NCBI GenBank assembly: GCA_010093485.1
Contig: MU001506.1
Location: 1,320,516 to 1,384,515 of the forward strand
DNA from: Karstenula rhodostoma CBS 690.94
Lineage: Eukaryota; Ascomycota; Dothideomycetes; Pleosporales; Didymosphaeriaceae
DNA length: 64,000 bases
Reading direction: 5' to 3'
Position numbers and translations under genes: made by a program. Shown here in pieces: positions 1 to 15,620 of the stretch. The notes under the pieces were generated by a model, which saw only the letters and a list, made by a program, of their open reading frames with translations, did no database searches and had not been told where the DNA came from. The stretch's first letter is position 1; every line of letters starts with the position of its first letter.

Positions 1-1236
1 TTATTTAGAAATAGAGATTATAAAGATAGAAAAATAGAAGTAGTTATTTATAGTTTATAATACTTATATACTTAGTATACTAGATTATCTAAAAGAGAAG
101 GTTTTAAAAAATATAAATACTAGTACTATTTCTATATTACTATTATATAGACTTTTAACTAACTTAGGCTAGTTATAGGCTAATTTTTCTATTATTAATT
201 TTTTTATTTTTTCTAATTTTTTTTTTATTTTAAATTAATATTTTTATTAACTAACCTCTTTAGAATTAATTTTTTATTATTAAGTAGTAGAAGTTCTTTA
301 GTAGTTTTTTATAATTTATAAGGTTTTCTTTTAGTTTTTAAATATTATACTATTTTATCTATCTTTCTACTTAACTAGATATCTTTACTAATTCTTAACT
401 ATTTATAAGTTTTTAATTACTTTAATCTTATACTTATTATTTTCTAACTCTAGTTAGGTTTTAATTAGAATATTTAAAGTTACTAGTTCTAAAAGTAATT
501 TATAAAAAATAAAATATATTTTTATATCTATTAGTAGAAGTAGCTTAGTTATAACTAGTTTTTTTATTTCTTAAACTTTAAAGGATTCTATTTAAAGATA
601 ATCTGGGTTTTTATTTAATTATTTTATTTTTAGATTTTTCTATAATAGAAAAACTTTATTTTTTTTTTTAAGAATTAGTTTTTTAATTCTTTACTTATTT
701 ATATTCTTAGATACTATAAAGGTTCTATAGGTAATCCTTTTTTATAAAATTTTATAAAGTTTCTTAATTTTCTAAACTTTATTCTAGACTCTAGTAGAAA
801 TACTTTCTATATCCCTTAGATTTTAATAAGTAACTAGTTTATATCTATAGTTTATATAGTAGGGTAAGTATTCTATTATATCTAACCTTAAGTTATTATA
901 TACTAATTATATAGTTAATAGAAGTTCTACTTAGTTATTCTATTATTTATTAATATAAAATTATAGATATTACTTAAATATTTAATTTATATATTCTATT
1001 TATTTATCTATTTTAGGGTAGAAGCTTATTAATAGTTTTTAGTTTATTTCTAAAGTTATAGTAAAACTATTCTAATATTTTAAAGTAAAGAGCTTATTTT
1101 TATCTATAATAAATTCTTCTAGTAGTTTATACTTAGAAAATAGTATATTATCTATTTTATAGACTAGTTTCTTTATTATTATAAACTCTTTTATAGGCCT
1201 AAACTTAGCTATCTTTATAAGTCTATATACTATTAC

Positions 1237-2525
1237 TTTTTTTTTTTTTCTAATATAAAGCTACTATTATAACTACCTAGTAATAAGAAAATATCTAGAA
1301 ATATTATATAAATCTATTAAATAGCTCTAAGGGATAGTACTATTTATAATAAGAGAGAAAGAAGAAAGGGCGTCTATAATACTAGATTTAATTAATTAAG
1401 TATTAATCTATATAAGTATTATATAATATTATAATATATAATACTATTTTATAATACTATAATACTATATAATACTAGTAGAATAGTATACTCCTTATTT
1501 ACTAATACCTAATATATAATTATAGAGAAGTCGCGAAATATTAAAAATATTATAAAATATTAAAGATATTATATATTAATAATATTAGGATTTAAAAAAG
1601 AATATAAAAGAGAGGTTATTTACTAATAGTAAGTAACTTATAGTATTATATATAAAGGCTAGCTTTTATAGAAAGAAATCTATACTATATCCTACTTTAT
1701 TAAAATAGCTAATAATAAGTAACTAATTATTAATAATAAATATAACTTTATATATATTAGTAATAATACTAATTCTATATATAGTATAAATCTAAATAAT
1801 ATAAACCTTTATAAGGTTAAATATATCCTCTATTAAGTTAACTTTTATTAATATAATAATTAACCTAATATATAAATATTATAAGTTATAACTATAAACT
1901 ATATAATTATAGAGTCTATTAATAAGTTTCTTATATATATATATATATAGTATTACTAACCTAGAATAGAATTATCTCTATAGTAGTTAACTAGAAATAG
2001 GAACTTTAGTACTAAATAGTAAGAAATAATTATAATAGTTTTTAAAGGCTAAGAGGAATTAGACTTTATAATAAAAATAATTATAATTAAGTTAGAATAA
2101 TCTATATAGTTAATAAATATAGAGTAGGTAATAGCTACTTTATAGTAGTAGGTAAAATAAGAAGTAGTAGATAATATTAATAATAATAATAGGCGGGTAA
2201 TATTAATAGTAATAATAGGTAGATAATATTAATAGTAATAATAGGTAGATAGTATTAATAGTAATAGTAATAGTAATAGTAATAATAATAGTAATAGAAT
2301 AATATATAGAGCTATAAGCTATAAGCTATAAATAAAAATTAAGGATATTAATAAGTATAAGTAAGTAAAAGAGTTAGTATTTAAATAACTATTAGTTAGT
2401 ATTATACTAATAATTAAAAAAGTATAAAAATATATAAAATAAGTATTAAAAAAGGATAAAAAGATTTCTTTCTTATTATAAATATATTATATAGTTCTAT
2501 AGGTCTAGATTAGAATCTAGACTAG
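1237..2525 (-). repeat. Retro-B copy, near full length (poly-A tail at left)
   Basis: It begins on the plus strand with a poly-T run (the tail of a minus-strand insert). It ends in the sequence seen at the 5' end of the copy at 59548-60820. It is flanked by a 10-bp duplication, atactattac at 1227-1236 and atattattac at 2526-2535, differing by one C/T change. It carries an internal (TAATAG)n-like variable block at about 2165-2290. No recognisable coding capacity. It interrupts the gypsy relic. Confidence 0.75.
2165..2290. repeat. Triplet-rich minisatellite inside Retro-B
   Basis: Irregular tandem blocks built from aataatagtaat/aggtag units. The corresponding block in the other full copy is at about 59790-59890 on the opposite strand with a different number of units. 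Confidence 0.7.
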
Positions 2526-3135
2526 ATATTATTACTATAATAGTATTATATATATACTTTATTCCTAGCTATAATAATTTTAGACGTTTTATAATAAAAT
2601 CTATTATTATATTTTACTATAGTTATTTTACTATAGATAGTAGTTATAAAAGTTTATAAGGCTTATATTTCTTAGATTTATTTTTATAATAAATTAAATA
2701 ATTACTTATTTTTTATATTACTAATTACTTAAGCTTAGGGATAGTATATTTATTTATAATATAATATATTATTTCTTTAATATTTAGATATTTCTATTCT
2801 TTTAATTTATATAGTCTTCTAATTAGAATAGGTATATATCTATTATTAATAATAATCTACTATTAGTAATATTATCTAGTTTTATTAAAATTCTATTTAA
2901 AGAGATTATATTTCTTTTTTTAGTTTTAATTAAATTTCTAGTAGTTTTAGAAGTTTTATACTTCTAGTTTTATATATTTTAGACTAGTTATTTATACTCT
3001 AATTTTTAGTTAGTTATACTTAAGTATATTATCTTTATATTTATATAGTATTATATTATATAGTTTAACCTTATTTTTAGTTAAGTTTAATTATCTACTT
3101 AAGGTATCTACTATATTATTAAGAGTTCTAAGTTA

Positions 3136-4281
3136 TATTATAGAGATTTACTATAAGGTAGGGTAACTTAATAAAGTAGGGGGAATAAAAAGGTATATTA
3201 TACTTTACTAATACACGAATAAAGGAGGACTAAAAAAGTGGCTAAGGTATATTTAGTATCTATATATAGGCTAACTAAAAAGGATATAGTACTAAGCTAA
3301 CTAAAATAGGATTAGCGCGTACCCGCTAATATATAAGAAATCTAACTATAGAGAGTTAATAGTATTAAAAAGGATAGTTTTTATTAAGACTAGAAGAAAA
3401 ATATATATAGGTAGGTACTACTACCTATATTACTTTCTTATATCCTATACTCTAGTTATTAATAGTACGCGAGAATATAATTAAAATACCTATCTCTAGT
3501 ATACTATAAATCCTGCTTAATAGTATAATACTTATAGTTCTAGGCTTACTAATATATTATCTATACCTTAGGATTAATCTAACTAATAAGCCTATATAGA
3601 TAGTAATATACCTATTTTCTACTGTCTATCTAGGGATAACGATAATAATAATAACTAATACCTATAATAAAGTAGAGAAGTATAGCGAGGATATTCGAAT
3701 AATAATAGTGATAATGGGTAATAGTCGCGATATTAACTATATAAACTAGACTAGCTAGTAATAAAATACTTAATAACTACTAGCTATATATATATATTAT
3801 AGTAATAGGAGATATAGGGTATATAGAATTACTATAATAATAAAGTAGAGACTAAGGAGGATAAGAAGTTTATAATAGAGGTAATAGGTAATAAGGCGAG
3901 TATCTACTAGATATAGGAGATTCTATATAGCGTAGTAGTATAGGTATAGGTATAGATAGTAAAGGCGAAGTTATTCTAAGTATAGAGCGCGAAGGGTAGT
4001 AAGATAGTAGCTACGTGGGGTTAGTATTTAAGATAAGGTATTAGGGGTATATAGTATATTTAGTTATAAAATACTAAGGGAGCTTAGTATTATATTAATA
4101 GTAGAATAAGGTAATAAGGATTATAATATAAAGTTAACTAGTATCTAGCTATAATTAGTAGCTTTTAATAGATCTTAATAACCAGTTCTAGAAAAAGATA
4201 GTAATTAAATAAACTTAACTTAGTAAAGTAAGGATCTTAAATAAATAAATAAAGAGGTAACTAACTAATACTAGCCTTTTA
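3136..4281 (-). repeat. Retro-A copy, full length (1146 bp)
   Basis: It is flanked by the 10-bp direct repeat ttctaagtta (3126-3135 and 4282-4291). The 3' end lies at the left (actataaggtaggg on the plus strand) and matches all short Retro-A copies. The rest matches 55511-57000 along its length. It has no long ORF and no poly-A tail. The insertion is in the gypsy relic. The variable-length TSD and the many 5'-truncated relatives point to target-primed reverse transcription by a LINE. Confidence 0.78.
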
Positions 4282-7200
4282 TTCTAAGTTAATAATAAAT
4301 TATAAAATTAAAATTTACTAAAACTTCTATCTATTATATTTATTATTAGTTAAGTTTCTTAGTTAATATAAAGCTAGTAAGGTTCTAGTAGTTTATCTAT
4401 ATCTCTACCTTAAAATAGGCTTTTATAAGCTATACTTTCTATTATTTAAAAATATTTACTATTACTAATAGTTCTTTATTATAAATATTATAGTTAAGTT
4501 CTACTTCTAAGAACTTTTATAAATAGTAAAATACTAGTTTCTATTTTCTATTTTTATTTAGTTATAAAAGAATTACTTCTAATATATAGTTTAATATATT
4601 TCCCCCCTCCTAAGTAAAAGGGGTTACTTAAACTACTCTACTATATATTTTTAGTAATTTATATTACTTTATATTATTCCTATATATACCGTGTTTTTAT
4701 CTAAATTTTCTTTAATTACTAATAATAACGCTAGTCTTAATTAGGATTATAAATTTAGTTAGTTATATTTTTCTATCTAATTTTACTAATACCTATAAGC
4801 TATGATATACTATTATAATAATAATAATAATACTTATAGTAGTTACTAATATTAAGATATATATATATCTAGCCTATATACCTTATAATAAAGGAATACT
4901 ATATACCCTATTAAATATTATTACTATCTATAAGAAAAAAGAGAACTATATACTATTATTTATATATACTACTAGCCTTAATATAATATCTATTCCTAGA
5001 GTTAGTAATATATTTAATAATAATAAGATATAGAATTTATTTAGTATTTATTTTTCTTACTTATATTTCTACTTATTTTATATTTTATATATATATTTAA
5101 ATAAGTTTTATAACTCTATAGTCTACTTTTAGTAGTAGTAGAAAAAACTCTTTATAAATAAAAATTTTATAAAGTCTAAGTTATTCTTTCTTTTAATAAT
5201 ATAGTTTTATATATTTTTAGCCTTATTAGCTATAGCTCTATATTCTAAGGTAACTAGACTCTTAAAAAGGGATTAGAAGAAGACTAATATAAGGAATTCT
5301 AGAAGACTATCTTTTACTAGTAACTAATACTTTAAGACTTTAAAATAATTATCTATAATTTAGATATAGATAGCTAAATAGTCTTCTAATAAATACTTAA
5401 CTATTTTAACTTTTATAAAGTTATTATATATTTAGCTATTAATAATAGACTAGACTAGAGACGCTATAGTAATAAATATATATAGTAAAAAAAAATAAGG
5501 GTATTTAATACTTAATAAGGCCTAATAAATATAGTATATAATATAGAGATAATAAAGGTAATAAATAATAAATAACTATATTATATAGTACTATATAGAG
5601 AATAATATAACTTCTTACCTATTATTCTACTATTAAGGTAATTAACTAATTAATAATAGTACTAATATTTAATACTAGTAGCTAACTAATTTACTCTAAA
5701 TTATAAGTACCCTATAACTACTTAGTATATATCTAATTTAAATCTAATTATAAAAAATATATATACCTAGTCTAGCCTTTATATAGGTAAAAGCCTACTA
5801 GAGGAGGATAATTTATAACCTTTAAGCTATTTAAAATATTTATATTTTAGTACTTTACTAAGTTCCTTTATTAAGTTTTACTATAGCTTACCTAAGTTTA
5901 TAAAGTATTATATTTAAGTTTAATATATTTATTTTAATCCTAACTAGTTTCTATAGGTTAAATATTTATAGAAGTAGGGCTATTAGAAATATTATCTATA
6001 ATTTTCTAAATATCTTTAATAACTTTCCTTAGATTAGCTATATAACTTTATTATTATTTTTCTTTATAAGATCTATTAGTAGTATAGTAGTTTTAGAATA
6101 ATTCTTTATAAACTTTTAATAAAAGTTAATAAACCCTAAAAAGAACTAAATATTCTTTACTAACTTAGAAACTAGTTATTCTTATATAATAATAACCTTT
6201 ATTAGATTTATTAATATATCTTTTTTTAAAATAATAAATTCTAGATACTCTATTTTAGTAATATAAAACTTATATTTATTTAGAAAGAAAAGTAACTAAT
6301 ACTTTTTTATTTTTTTAAATACTTTTTTTATATATCTAATATATTTTTCTAGTATTCTAGTAGAATAGATAAGTATATTATTAAAATAGACTATATAGAA
6401 TATATTTAAGTATTTATATAATACCTTATTAATAATTATCTAAAATATTATAGGGGTATTTATTAATCTAAATAGTATAACTTAGTATTTATAGAAATTA
6501 TATCTAGTTTTAAATATTATTTTTTATTTATATTCTTTAGTAATTTATATATAGTAATATCTATTATATATATTAAATTTTATAAATAATTTAACTACTT
6601 AAAGTTAATTTATAAGCTCTATAATTAAGGGTAATAAATACTAATTTTTAATTATAGTATTATTTAGTTATTTATAATTTATATAGAGTTATAGTTTACT
6701 ATTCTTCTTAGATATCTATAGAATTAAAAAGGCTATAGAACTATAACTTTTCTAAATATACTTCTATTCTAGATTATTTTATAAGTATTTTTATACTTTC
6801 TTTTTTTAGTTTATTAATATTAGTCTTAGCTATTTTAGTTATAGTTTTATACCCTCTTTTAGAGGTATTTTATAATTTTATTTTTAATAATTTAGTAGTT
6901 CTTTTTTTTTTATTTCTTTAAAGAGTTCTATATACTCTTTATATTCTAGTAGAATTATAAATAGTTTCTTTATAATCTAGAAATTTAAATATTATACCTA
7001 AATAATTTATACTTATTCTAGGTTTTCTTTTAGAATTCTAGTAATTTTAGTAGCTAAAATCTCCTTAGTCTATTATTATATAGCCTATTTAATTAGAATA
7101 TTTAAGGCCTTTAATTTTACTTATTATAGATATCTTATACTAGTAATCTATAATATTAATTCTTAGTTATATATTTTTTAACTTTTCTAGTTAATATCTA

Positions 7201-9949
7201 AGTTATTTTTTAATAACTAGTTATAGTTAATAATAGTTTCTAGGCTTTCTATATTTATTATAATAAAACTATATTAGTTTTTAAATCCTTTAATACCTAT
7301 TAGTAATAGTAATATCTTAAGGTATAACTAGTCTTTATTATATTTTTAAAAAAACGTTCTATCTACTATTTCTAATTAAACTAGTTTTATTTTATTATAA
7401 TATAGTAAATTATATTTCTTTACTACTCTAGATAAAATTAGATATCTAGTAATACTAGGATCTATTAGTATATTTATTTAAAATTCTCTAATTATAATTT
7501 ATTTTTTTATATAAAATTCTATAACTTTATTATTTTTATTTATTTTTTAAGTCTTTAGAATACCCTTACTAGCTTAGCTTATTATCTAGTAGTATTCTAG
7601 TTTTTTAACTTTATCTAAGTTTTATTATAGACTCCTATATATTTATATTTATTATATAATAAGTAGTTATTATATTATAAGTTTTTTATTTTTTTAAATT
7701 CTTTTATATATTATCTTTAGTTACTTTATTAGTATTTCTAAAAGGTCTTAGGGTAATTCTAATATATAAATTTCTAGTATTATTCTATTTTAAAAACTTA
7801 AATAAGTTCTCTTTTATTTATTTAATTTTAGTATATAGGGTACCCTATAACTAAGTAGTTATATAATATAATATATTTATAGTATTTTTTCTATTAGCTA
7901 TTAGTAATTTTTTTTTTTTTTTACTAAAATATTTTAAATATTTCTCTATATAGTTATAGTTCTTTTATTAAACTTATTATATATATTTTAGATTTTTCTC
8001 TAAGGGATAAGTATTACTATTATACTTATAGAGTTTTTTAGTTTTTTTTAAGTTATATCTTATAGACTAATATTTTACTATATACTTTTACTTCTAATAT
8101 ATAAGGTAATAGTATAGGTAATATTAGTATTATTTTAAAATATTATAATATTTCTTTTACTTTTTATATCTATATATATAGTTTAACTCTATAGTATAAT
8201 TTTTCTTTAGTAGTTTCTTATATTCTAATTTACTAAATATCTTTACTACTATATCTTTTTCTCTTCTATAATATTTATATTTAGTAAATCTATAGTACTA
8301 CTATATAATTATTAAATAGTTATTATTTACTTAAATTTATTATATTAGGGCTAGTATTCTATTTTACTTTTCTATTATTTTATAGTATATTTAGTTAGTA
8401 TCTATACCTATAATTCTAATCTTATAGTTATAAACTAGTATAAAATATTTACTACTTCTATATATTTAATATAGATTTTATAGAATTTAATTTATAATAT
8501 TTTTTTTATTAGTTATTTTCTAAACTTTTATTAATAGTTTAGAGATCTTAGACTTATTATTTATAATATTCCCTAGTAGTAATATAGAGGTTTTAGGCTA
8601 TAGTATTACTATAACTATTCTTATTACTTAGGCTTATTTATCCTAAAACTTTCTAAAAGAATATTTAGTTTTAAAATATTTTTTTTTTCTATAGTTTAGA
8701 TAAGCCCTATCTTTAAAATATTATTATTAGATATTATTTTACTTCTTTTACTATAGAGTTTAATTTTTTTTATAGGTTTTATTTTCTATAATTATATTTC
8801 TATTATAATTCCTTTACTTATAATATAGTTTCTATATATTAGTTTTTAAACTAAATATTAGTTTAGTAAATTTTTTCTTTTCTAGCTATTATTTATATAA
8901 TTAATAGTTAATTTATACTATTAGTTTAATTAGGGTTTTTAGGTAATTAGACTTTTTATAATAGAATAGTTTATTCTTAACTAACTTCTTTAAACTATTA
9001 TAGTATATCCCCTATAATAGGATATTATTCTAATTAATTTTAGTCTAGAACTATTAAAATATAATAGAGTATTTACTCGCTAATCTTATTTATTTAATAT
9101 ATTAAATAAGTTATTTAGCTTATTATTCTTTATCTACTTTACTAAATATAATTTTAATTTATTTCTTAAATTCTCTTTAGAATTTAAAAACTTTTATAAT
9201 TTTTTTATTCTATTAATTTAGCTCTATTTTATTATTTATAACGAATAAAGTAAGGAAGTGAACTATTATAGTAGAGCTTCTATATAGCTAGCTAAACCTT
9301 AGGGCTATATATTACCTAATTAGAATAGAGGATTTTAGGCTTCCTATTAGCTAAAAAAAGGTATTTTATACGTTCTAATTAGTCCTTAAAATATAATATA
9401 ATAATATTTCCCTAAATACTAATATAACTAATATATTATCTATAACTACTCTAGCTATAGAATATTAAACTTAGCTATATATTTCTAAATATTTATTTAG
9501 TATATAATCCTTCTTTAGGTATTAGTCTAGCCTAATACTAACTAATACTTTAAAAACTTAAAACCTCCTTTTTAACTTAATTTAATTTTATCCCTTATCT
9601 ATCCTTTTACTATAATACTATTATAATATTTAACTTTAATAATACTTCTAGTAGTCTTATACTATCTCCTTTATCTACTTTAATATCCTCTAAGATATTC
9701 TATACCTATAGAATATTATCTATATTCTTTATTTCTATAGTACTTCCTAATACCTTCTAATAGAATAGAAGTCCTTCTAGTATTAAAGCGCCTATTATAT
9801 ATAATATAGATATACTTATCTAGAATAATATTATAGCTATAATAGATAGAATAAAGTATAGATATCCCTCCTTATTATTATCTTAACTAATATTAATAGG
9901 GATTTATAGGTACTATTACCCCCTAAATTTACTTACTCTAAAGTTATAA

Positions 9950-12900
9950 TACTATATCCTTTTATATTAAAAAGTATACTATTATCCTATATATCTTTAC
10001 TAGCTAACCTACTATATTCTACTATAAATACTATATAATACTCTCTTTATAATACCTTACATCCTTATTAGTATACCTTTCTTAAGTACTATATAATTAT
10101 TATAGGATAGTATTAGTAGTATAAGAAGTATCTTAATAATTCTAACTAGGAGTATATCCTCTTTTATAAGGTTCTAGAGCTCTAGGAATAGGCTAAGTAG
10201 TATCTTTATAAGGCTAAGTAATTTAAGTCTATTATAAAAGATATTATTCTCCCCTTCTTTTAAGATTATATAGATAATAATAAATAAAAGTATTTCCTCC
10301 TATAATAGATTATATTTCTAAATTAGTATAAAATAAACTTTTAAAGTAGATTAGTTATACTCTACCTCTTTTTTTTTATATATATTCTTGCCTAATACTT
10401 AGACTAATACCTACTTTATAGATATATTTTTATATCGTGCTACCTATTCTAGCTATATATTATCTCTCTATTAATTAGTAATAGTAGGCTAGAGACCTAT
10501 ACTACTCTACTATAAATATAGTTATTTATTTAATCTAGTTCTTAATATCTTTATAAATAGAAAACTAAAGAAATACTATATATATTATAGATAAAAATAT
10601 TCTCTACTAATTTCTATTATACCTCTTTCTAAATACTATATTATTAGTAGGCCTACTAATACTATAATTTAACTATATTCTATACTTTATACTTTATTAT
10701 CTTTACTAAGTCTTTTATAACTTTTTACCCTAATAAAACTAACCCTATAAAGGTTATCTTAGAATAGCTATTATTTATTATATAAGGTCTATTAGATCCC
10801 TCTTTTAATATCCTCTTTTAGGCTAAATATAATATAATTAATACTATATACTCCTTTACTATTATATATAGAGAATTTAGATATAAGATCTATTTAATTT
10901 ATAATAGTATAAATACTTATCTAGCCTACTCCTATATCCCTAAATCTATAGGTATTAGGTAAGGTATTAAACTTTACCTCCTCTAATAGTCCTATACCTA
11001 ATTATAGTAATAAAAGTAGTAAGAATAAATTTAGTAATAGGGACCTCTTTATAAAGGATTTTATAACTACTAAAAACTAAATATATTAGTAAGATTCTCC
11101 TATTTAGTAACCTTTAGATCCTATAAACCTAAACTATCTATAGGAACTTATACTTTTATCTAAAAAATTAAACTATATATTAGTATTCTATTAGAAGCTT
11201 AAGAATATTTAAATAAGTATTTACTATATCTATAATTACTAGTAGTTTAACCTTTATATTATCTAAGGAGAGTATAATAATTACTACTAGAATTAGATAA
11301 AGAATAATAGACTAGATTTTATTCTATTATATAGAAGTAGGAATAATATAGATTTAAGGCCTCTATTTTTATTATTATTATCTCTTACTAATATAGAAGA
11401 ATACCTACTTATTTAGGTCTAGATTACTATAGAGATATATACCTATAGGGGGGTCTAATACTATTATTATAGCTATATCTATAACTTTACTATTAATATA
11501 GTAATACCTTTTTCTTAACTTCTATAGTTTTCTTAAGAGGTTAAGATTATTATCCTAAAGCCTATCTAGACTAAGGGGAATAACCTAAATTAGATTAATT
11601 ACTAATTTAAAAAGGACTATTATATATACTATTCTATTATATAGTAGTAACTTCTATTTCTAATTATCTATTATTCTAATTACTAAGATATTACTATTAA
11701 CTATAAGGCTCTTATATCCCTTCCTATTAATAGTTCTATTAAATAGTAACTAAAAGTTCTTTACTTTAGTCCTAAAGACTCTAGTTCTAGTTAAATAACT
11801 AATATTATATCTAATATCTTCTTTAGCTAGTAGTCTTATCCTTTAAATATAAGTAGTATACTACCTAGTACTACTTCTATATAAAGAGGAGGTAAGAGCG
11901 TATATAGTAATAATAAAAAGGCTAATACTAAGGATAATATATATAAGAATAAGGATAAGCCTTTAGAGGTCTTAGCTATACCTAATTTAGATATAACTAC
12001 CCCTAAATTTAAATCTTTTTAGAACTAAATTTATTCTTATACTAACTATATTTACCTCTCTATAGGAGCTATTTACCTAATACTAATTACTAAATTTACT
12101 AGAAGTATTTACTATCTAAGTTTTATATTCCCTTTACTATACCCTACTAGTATAGATAATTATAACGAGTCTTATTTATAAGAAGTTAATCTTATTACTT
12201 ATATATATTACCTTCTTTATTATAAAGATAGATATTTTATTTACTATTTTTAATTTTAGTTTACTCTATTTAATATAATAATATAGAAGGTATCTATAAT
12301 ATAGGCTAGTTTTATAGCTAGGTAAGGTATTAATAGTCTTCTATTATAGGCTAAGGATATTTAGGCTACCTTTTTAGGGCCTAATTAAGGAGTATTACTA
12401 ATTAACTCTATTATTTATATAGGTACCTAGCTCTAGAGAATATAGCTATACTAGTAATAAGAAGGTAGGAAGCTTAATACTATAGTAAGTTATTATAACC
12501 TTAACTACCTAATACCTGCCTAATACTTTCTAGATTAAGTAGTTAAAAAGTCTTATCTTATTTATTACTTTCTCTACTACTAATAACTTTTAATATAATC
12601 TCCTCTAGTTTATACTATAATTTAAAGAGTAGTAGGTAGTAACCTTAAATATATAGAGGAAATTTACTTAGAACTTTCTAAAAGAATATCCTTATATTAT
12701 AGCTTACTATTTCTATATTTAATTTATTATATTTAAAAAGTATATCCTTATCCCTCTTCTTAATATCTAGGACTCCTAAGATTACTATAAATAGTAGGGG
12801 TATAGAAATACCTATAACTATAGGCTCTACTATATTAGTAATACTCTAGATCTAGATCTAGAATTAGGCCCTTTAGCTATAGAGGCTAATATTAAATACC

Positions 12901-15620
12901 TAGCCTAATACTAGTCTAATACTATTTTAGTAATCTATCTTAAACTAATATAATCTAATAGTACTATTATTCTAATTAATATTATAATATTATTATTACT
13001 TCCTTTTATAGAAATAAAGTTTAATAACTAGGAACTATTATTAATTCTTACCTAGTATTATATATACTAATATATTTCTAGTTACTATTTTTAAAAGAAT
13101 ACTACTATAGGAGAGGAAACCTATAGGTTTAGGGCTCCTTAGTTTACTTATTTATACTCTACTTTTATTATTCCCCCTAGGAAGTAATATAGATACTTTA
13201 AACCTATCTATAATTATATATAATTTAATCCTTTCTATCCTATATTAGTATTAGGCTAGAGGGCTAATACTAATATCTAAGTCTATACTAGTATAGCTAA
13301 TATAGCTTAGTATATTAGTATATATATCTTAAAGGCTAAAAAATATACTATTTCCTATATAAACCTTATAGTATTTATTCTTTCTTATCTAAGTAAAGAT
13401 TATACTTTTACTTTATTTATATCTAAGCTTATAAATAAAATAATTAGGGAAAGAGACTATTTAGCCTAAGAAGTTATATATATACTATTTAGCCTTCTAC
13501 TTATATAGTCTATATAGGTTATAATAAGTATTAATTACTAGCCTAAAGAAGTATAGTCTACTATATTCTTTTTTTATTAAGTCTAATAAATAAATAAGGA
13601 AGAGCTTAATTCTAATAGTATTCTATTCTAGAGTAGAAAGTTAATACTTTAGAGATATAAGGAATACCTATCTATACTTAATAGTTTCTACTATATTAAC
13701 TTCCTTCTATATTTTAATTATAAGAGTAAGATCCCTTCTAGATAATCTAGGGCTAAACTATATATTCTATCTTATTATTTATAGTACTCTTTTATATTAG
13801 ATTTAGCCTACTTTTATTATATTAAGCTTATACTTTATTATCCCTTTTAGTATATAGATAATATTTATAACTTTTAGGAGTAGTTATTTAAGACTAATAC
13901 TAAGGCCTATTACTATTATTATATATATTATACCTATAAGTATATTAATTATTATAGAGATAATTTTAATTAGATAGAGGTAGAGGATTTAGAACTTAAA
14001 GAAATACCTATTTAAGACTAATTTAAGTTAGATAAGCTAATAGCTTAAGAACCTACTATTAATAGTAAACTAGTTAACTAAAATATACTAGGGTCTAGGC
14101 CTATTAACTATACTAAGGACTAGGGTATTAAGGAATATAATAACTACTAGGACCTAAGTAGTTTAACCTACTAGAAGTAGTTAATCTAGGAGTATTCTAT
14201 TACTAGAGTAGAATAGCCTAATACTAACCCTAATACTCTAGCTACTTAATAAAGAATTATCTTTAATATAGTAATAAACTATTTTAAAGTAATTCTTAGT
14301 AGGAGGGTATTATTATAGCTTCTTATTAATCTTAATAGGAAAGCTAGTACTAGTAAAACCTATATTATTAAAATAATTTTAACTTACCTTAATTAACTAG
14401 CTAAGGAAGTAGGTATACTATCTCCTATTATCTAATCTATATCTACTAGAGTTACTATATTCCTAATTAATAGCTAAATAATTAATAGTCTTTTCTAGAT
14501 TCTAATTATATATATAGGAGGGATTATACTACTACTACCTACTACTATTCTATAGTAGTTATAATTTACTTTCTCCTCTATATACTATTTTATTATTAAT
14601 AAAAAGTTTATAATTAGTCTTAATATACTAGCTTAGATTAGTATCTAACTTAGTAAGATCTATTTTTAATTTATATACCTCCCTTTTACTAGCCTAAATA
14701 TTATTATATCTAGAGACTTTTACTAGCTACTACCTATTACCTAGCGACCTTTATATAATTTATTACTAAATAAAGGACCTATTAATACCTATATAAAGTA
14801 GCTCTACTAGTAATTCTTAAAGACTATTATTTTTAATACTATTTAATACTAATAAGAAGATAGTAAGACTAACTTTTAAAATACCCTTTTATAACTTTAA
14901 GTTAATAAAAGTACTTAGTAGGACTAGTTACTATTCTAAACTTATTATAGGGCTATTTTTTTAAATTTAGAAATAGATACTTTCTATAATTCTATATACC
15001 TCTATATTAAATATTATAAGGTTAATATAATTAATTATAATTATCTTTAGAACTAATACTAGCTAGTATTAGTCTATTATACTAAATATAATAACCCTAT
15101 ATATATAATAATACTATTAATAGAAGTTAGTAATCTAGAGAGTAAACTTCTTCTTTCTATTAATACTAAGGTTATACTTCTAGCTAATACTTAAACTAAG
15201 TATAGTCTTATTAATAGAGCTATTAGCGAGGTTAATAATATTATATAGTATCTAGCTACTATAGACTATATAAAGGAACCCCCTTTAGTTATTTTTACTA
15301 CCTTTAATTAGTATATAGGGCCTAGTCTATATACTATAGAGGTAAATAAGGTAGCTATATCTATCTTTTCTATATCTCGCGAGTTCCTTTATAACTAAGT
15401 AGTTATTATATAGATCTAGTTTCCTCTCTACTTAGTATAAACTATTATAGTATATAAGTCCTAAAGTCTTAGTCTTACTTTAGCTAGAATACTTATATTT
15501 AGGGAGAAGGATTTTATTACTAGTTTATTATATATTACCCTATTATATATATAGAGTATTAAAGACTTTATATTTAAGACTTTTTTTCCTTTCTAGTATC
15601 TAAGGTCTAAAGATAGGAAA
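9950..15620 (+). mobile_element. Helitron relic with Pif1-type helicase, RIP-mutated
   Basis: Plus-strand reading past RIP stops shows Pif1/RecD-like helicase motifs in order. There is a Walker A (GxAGTGKT type) at about 14338-14360, an APTGVAAF-like block near 14450, a DExxM block and a GDFxQLPP-like block at about 14580-14740. The C-terminal S.GLTL and Y.ALSR blocks lie at about 15440-15540. Upstream, about 13380-13500, a block like the ERDWSAQEV motif of Helitron Rep-helicase proteins is readable. The N-terminal part back to about 9950 is in the same style but not resolved into domains. I did not identify the TC/CTRR termini. The gypsy element at 15977 starts about 350 bases downstream. 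No intact frame remains. Confidence 0.7.

Larger units (their letters stand above)
1..9230 (-). mobile_element. Ty3/gypsy LTR retrotransposon relic, RIP-mutated, nested insertions
   Basis: Reading the minus strand and allowing for RIP changes (CAG/TGG to TAG, CAA to TAA, CGN to TAN), reverse-transcriptase blocks appear at about 6290-6730: the SKK.G..RLC.DYR.LN region near 6620-6715 and the Y.DDILIYS box near 6360-6390. The end of the integrase (HP.TD.QT...NQ.LEQYLR) is near 850-1025. The order RT then integrase on the minus strand, with two later insertions between them (1237-2525 and 3136-4281), fits one element whose 3' end lies left of the window. No frame is open. The right limit near 9230 is approximate and I could not define LTRs. 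Bases 1-430 recur at 39405-39812. Confidence 0.75.

Noticed and set aside
3136..4281. Retro-A as a MITE
   Set aside because: No terminal inverted repeats, TSDs vary from 9 to 15 bp, and copies are truncated at one end only.
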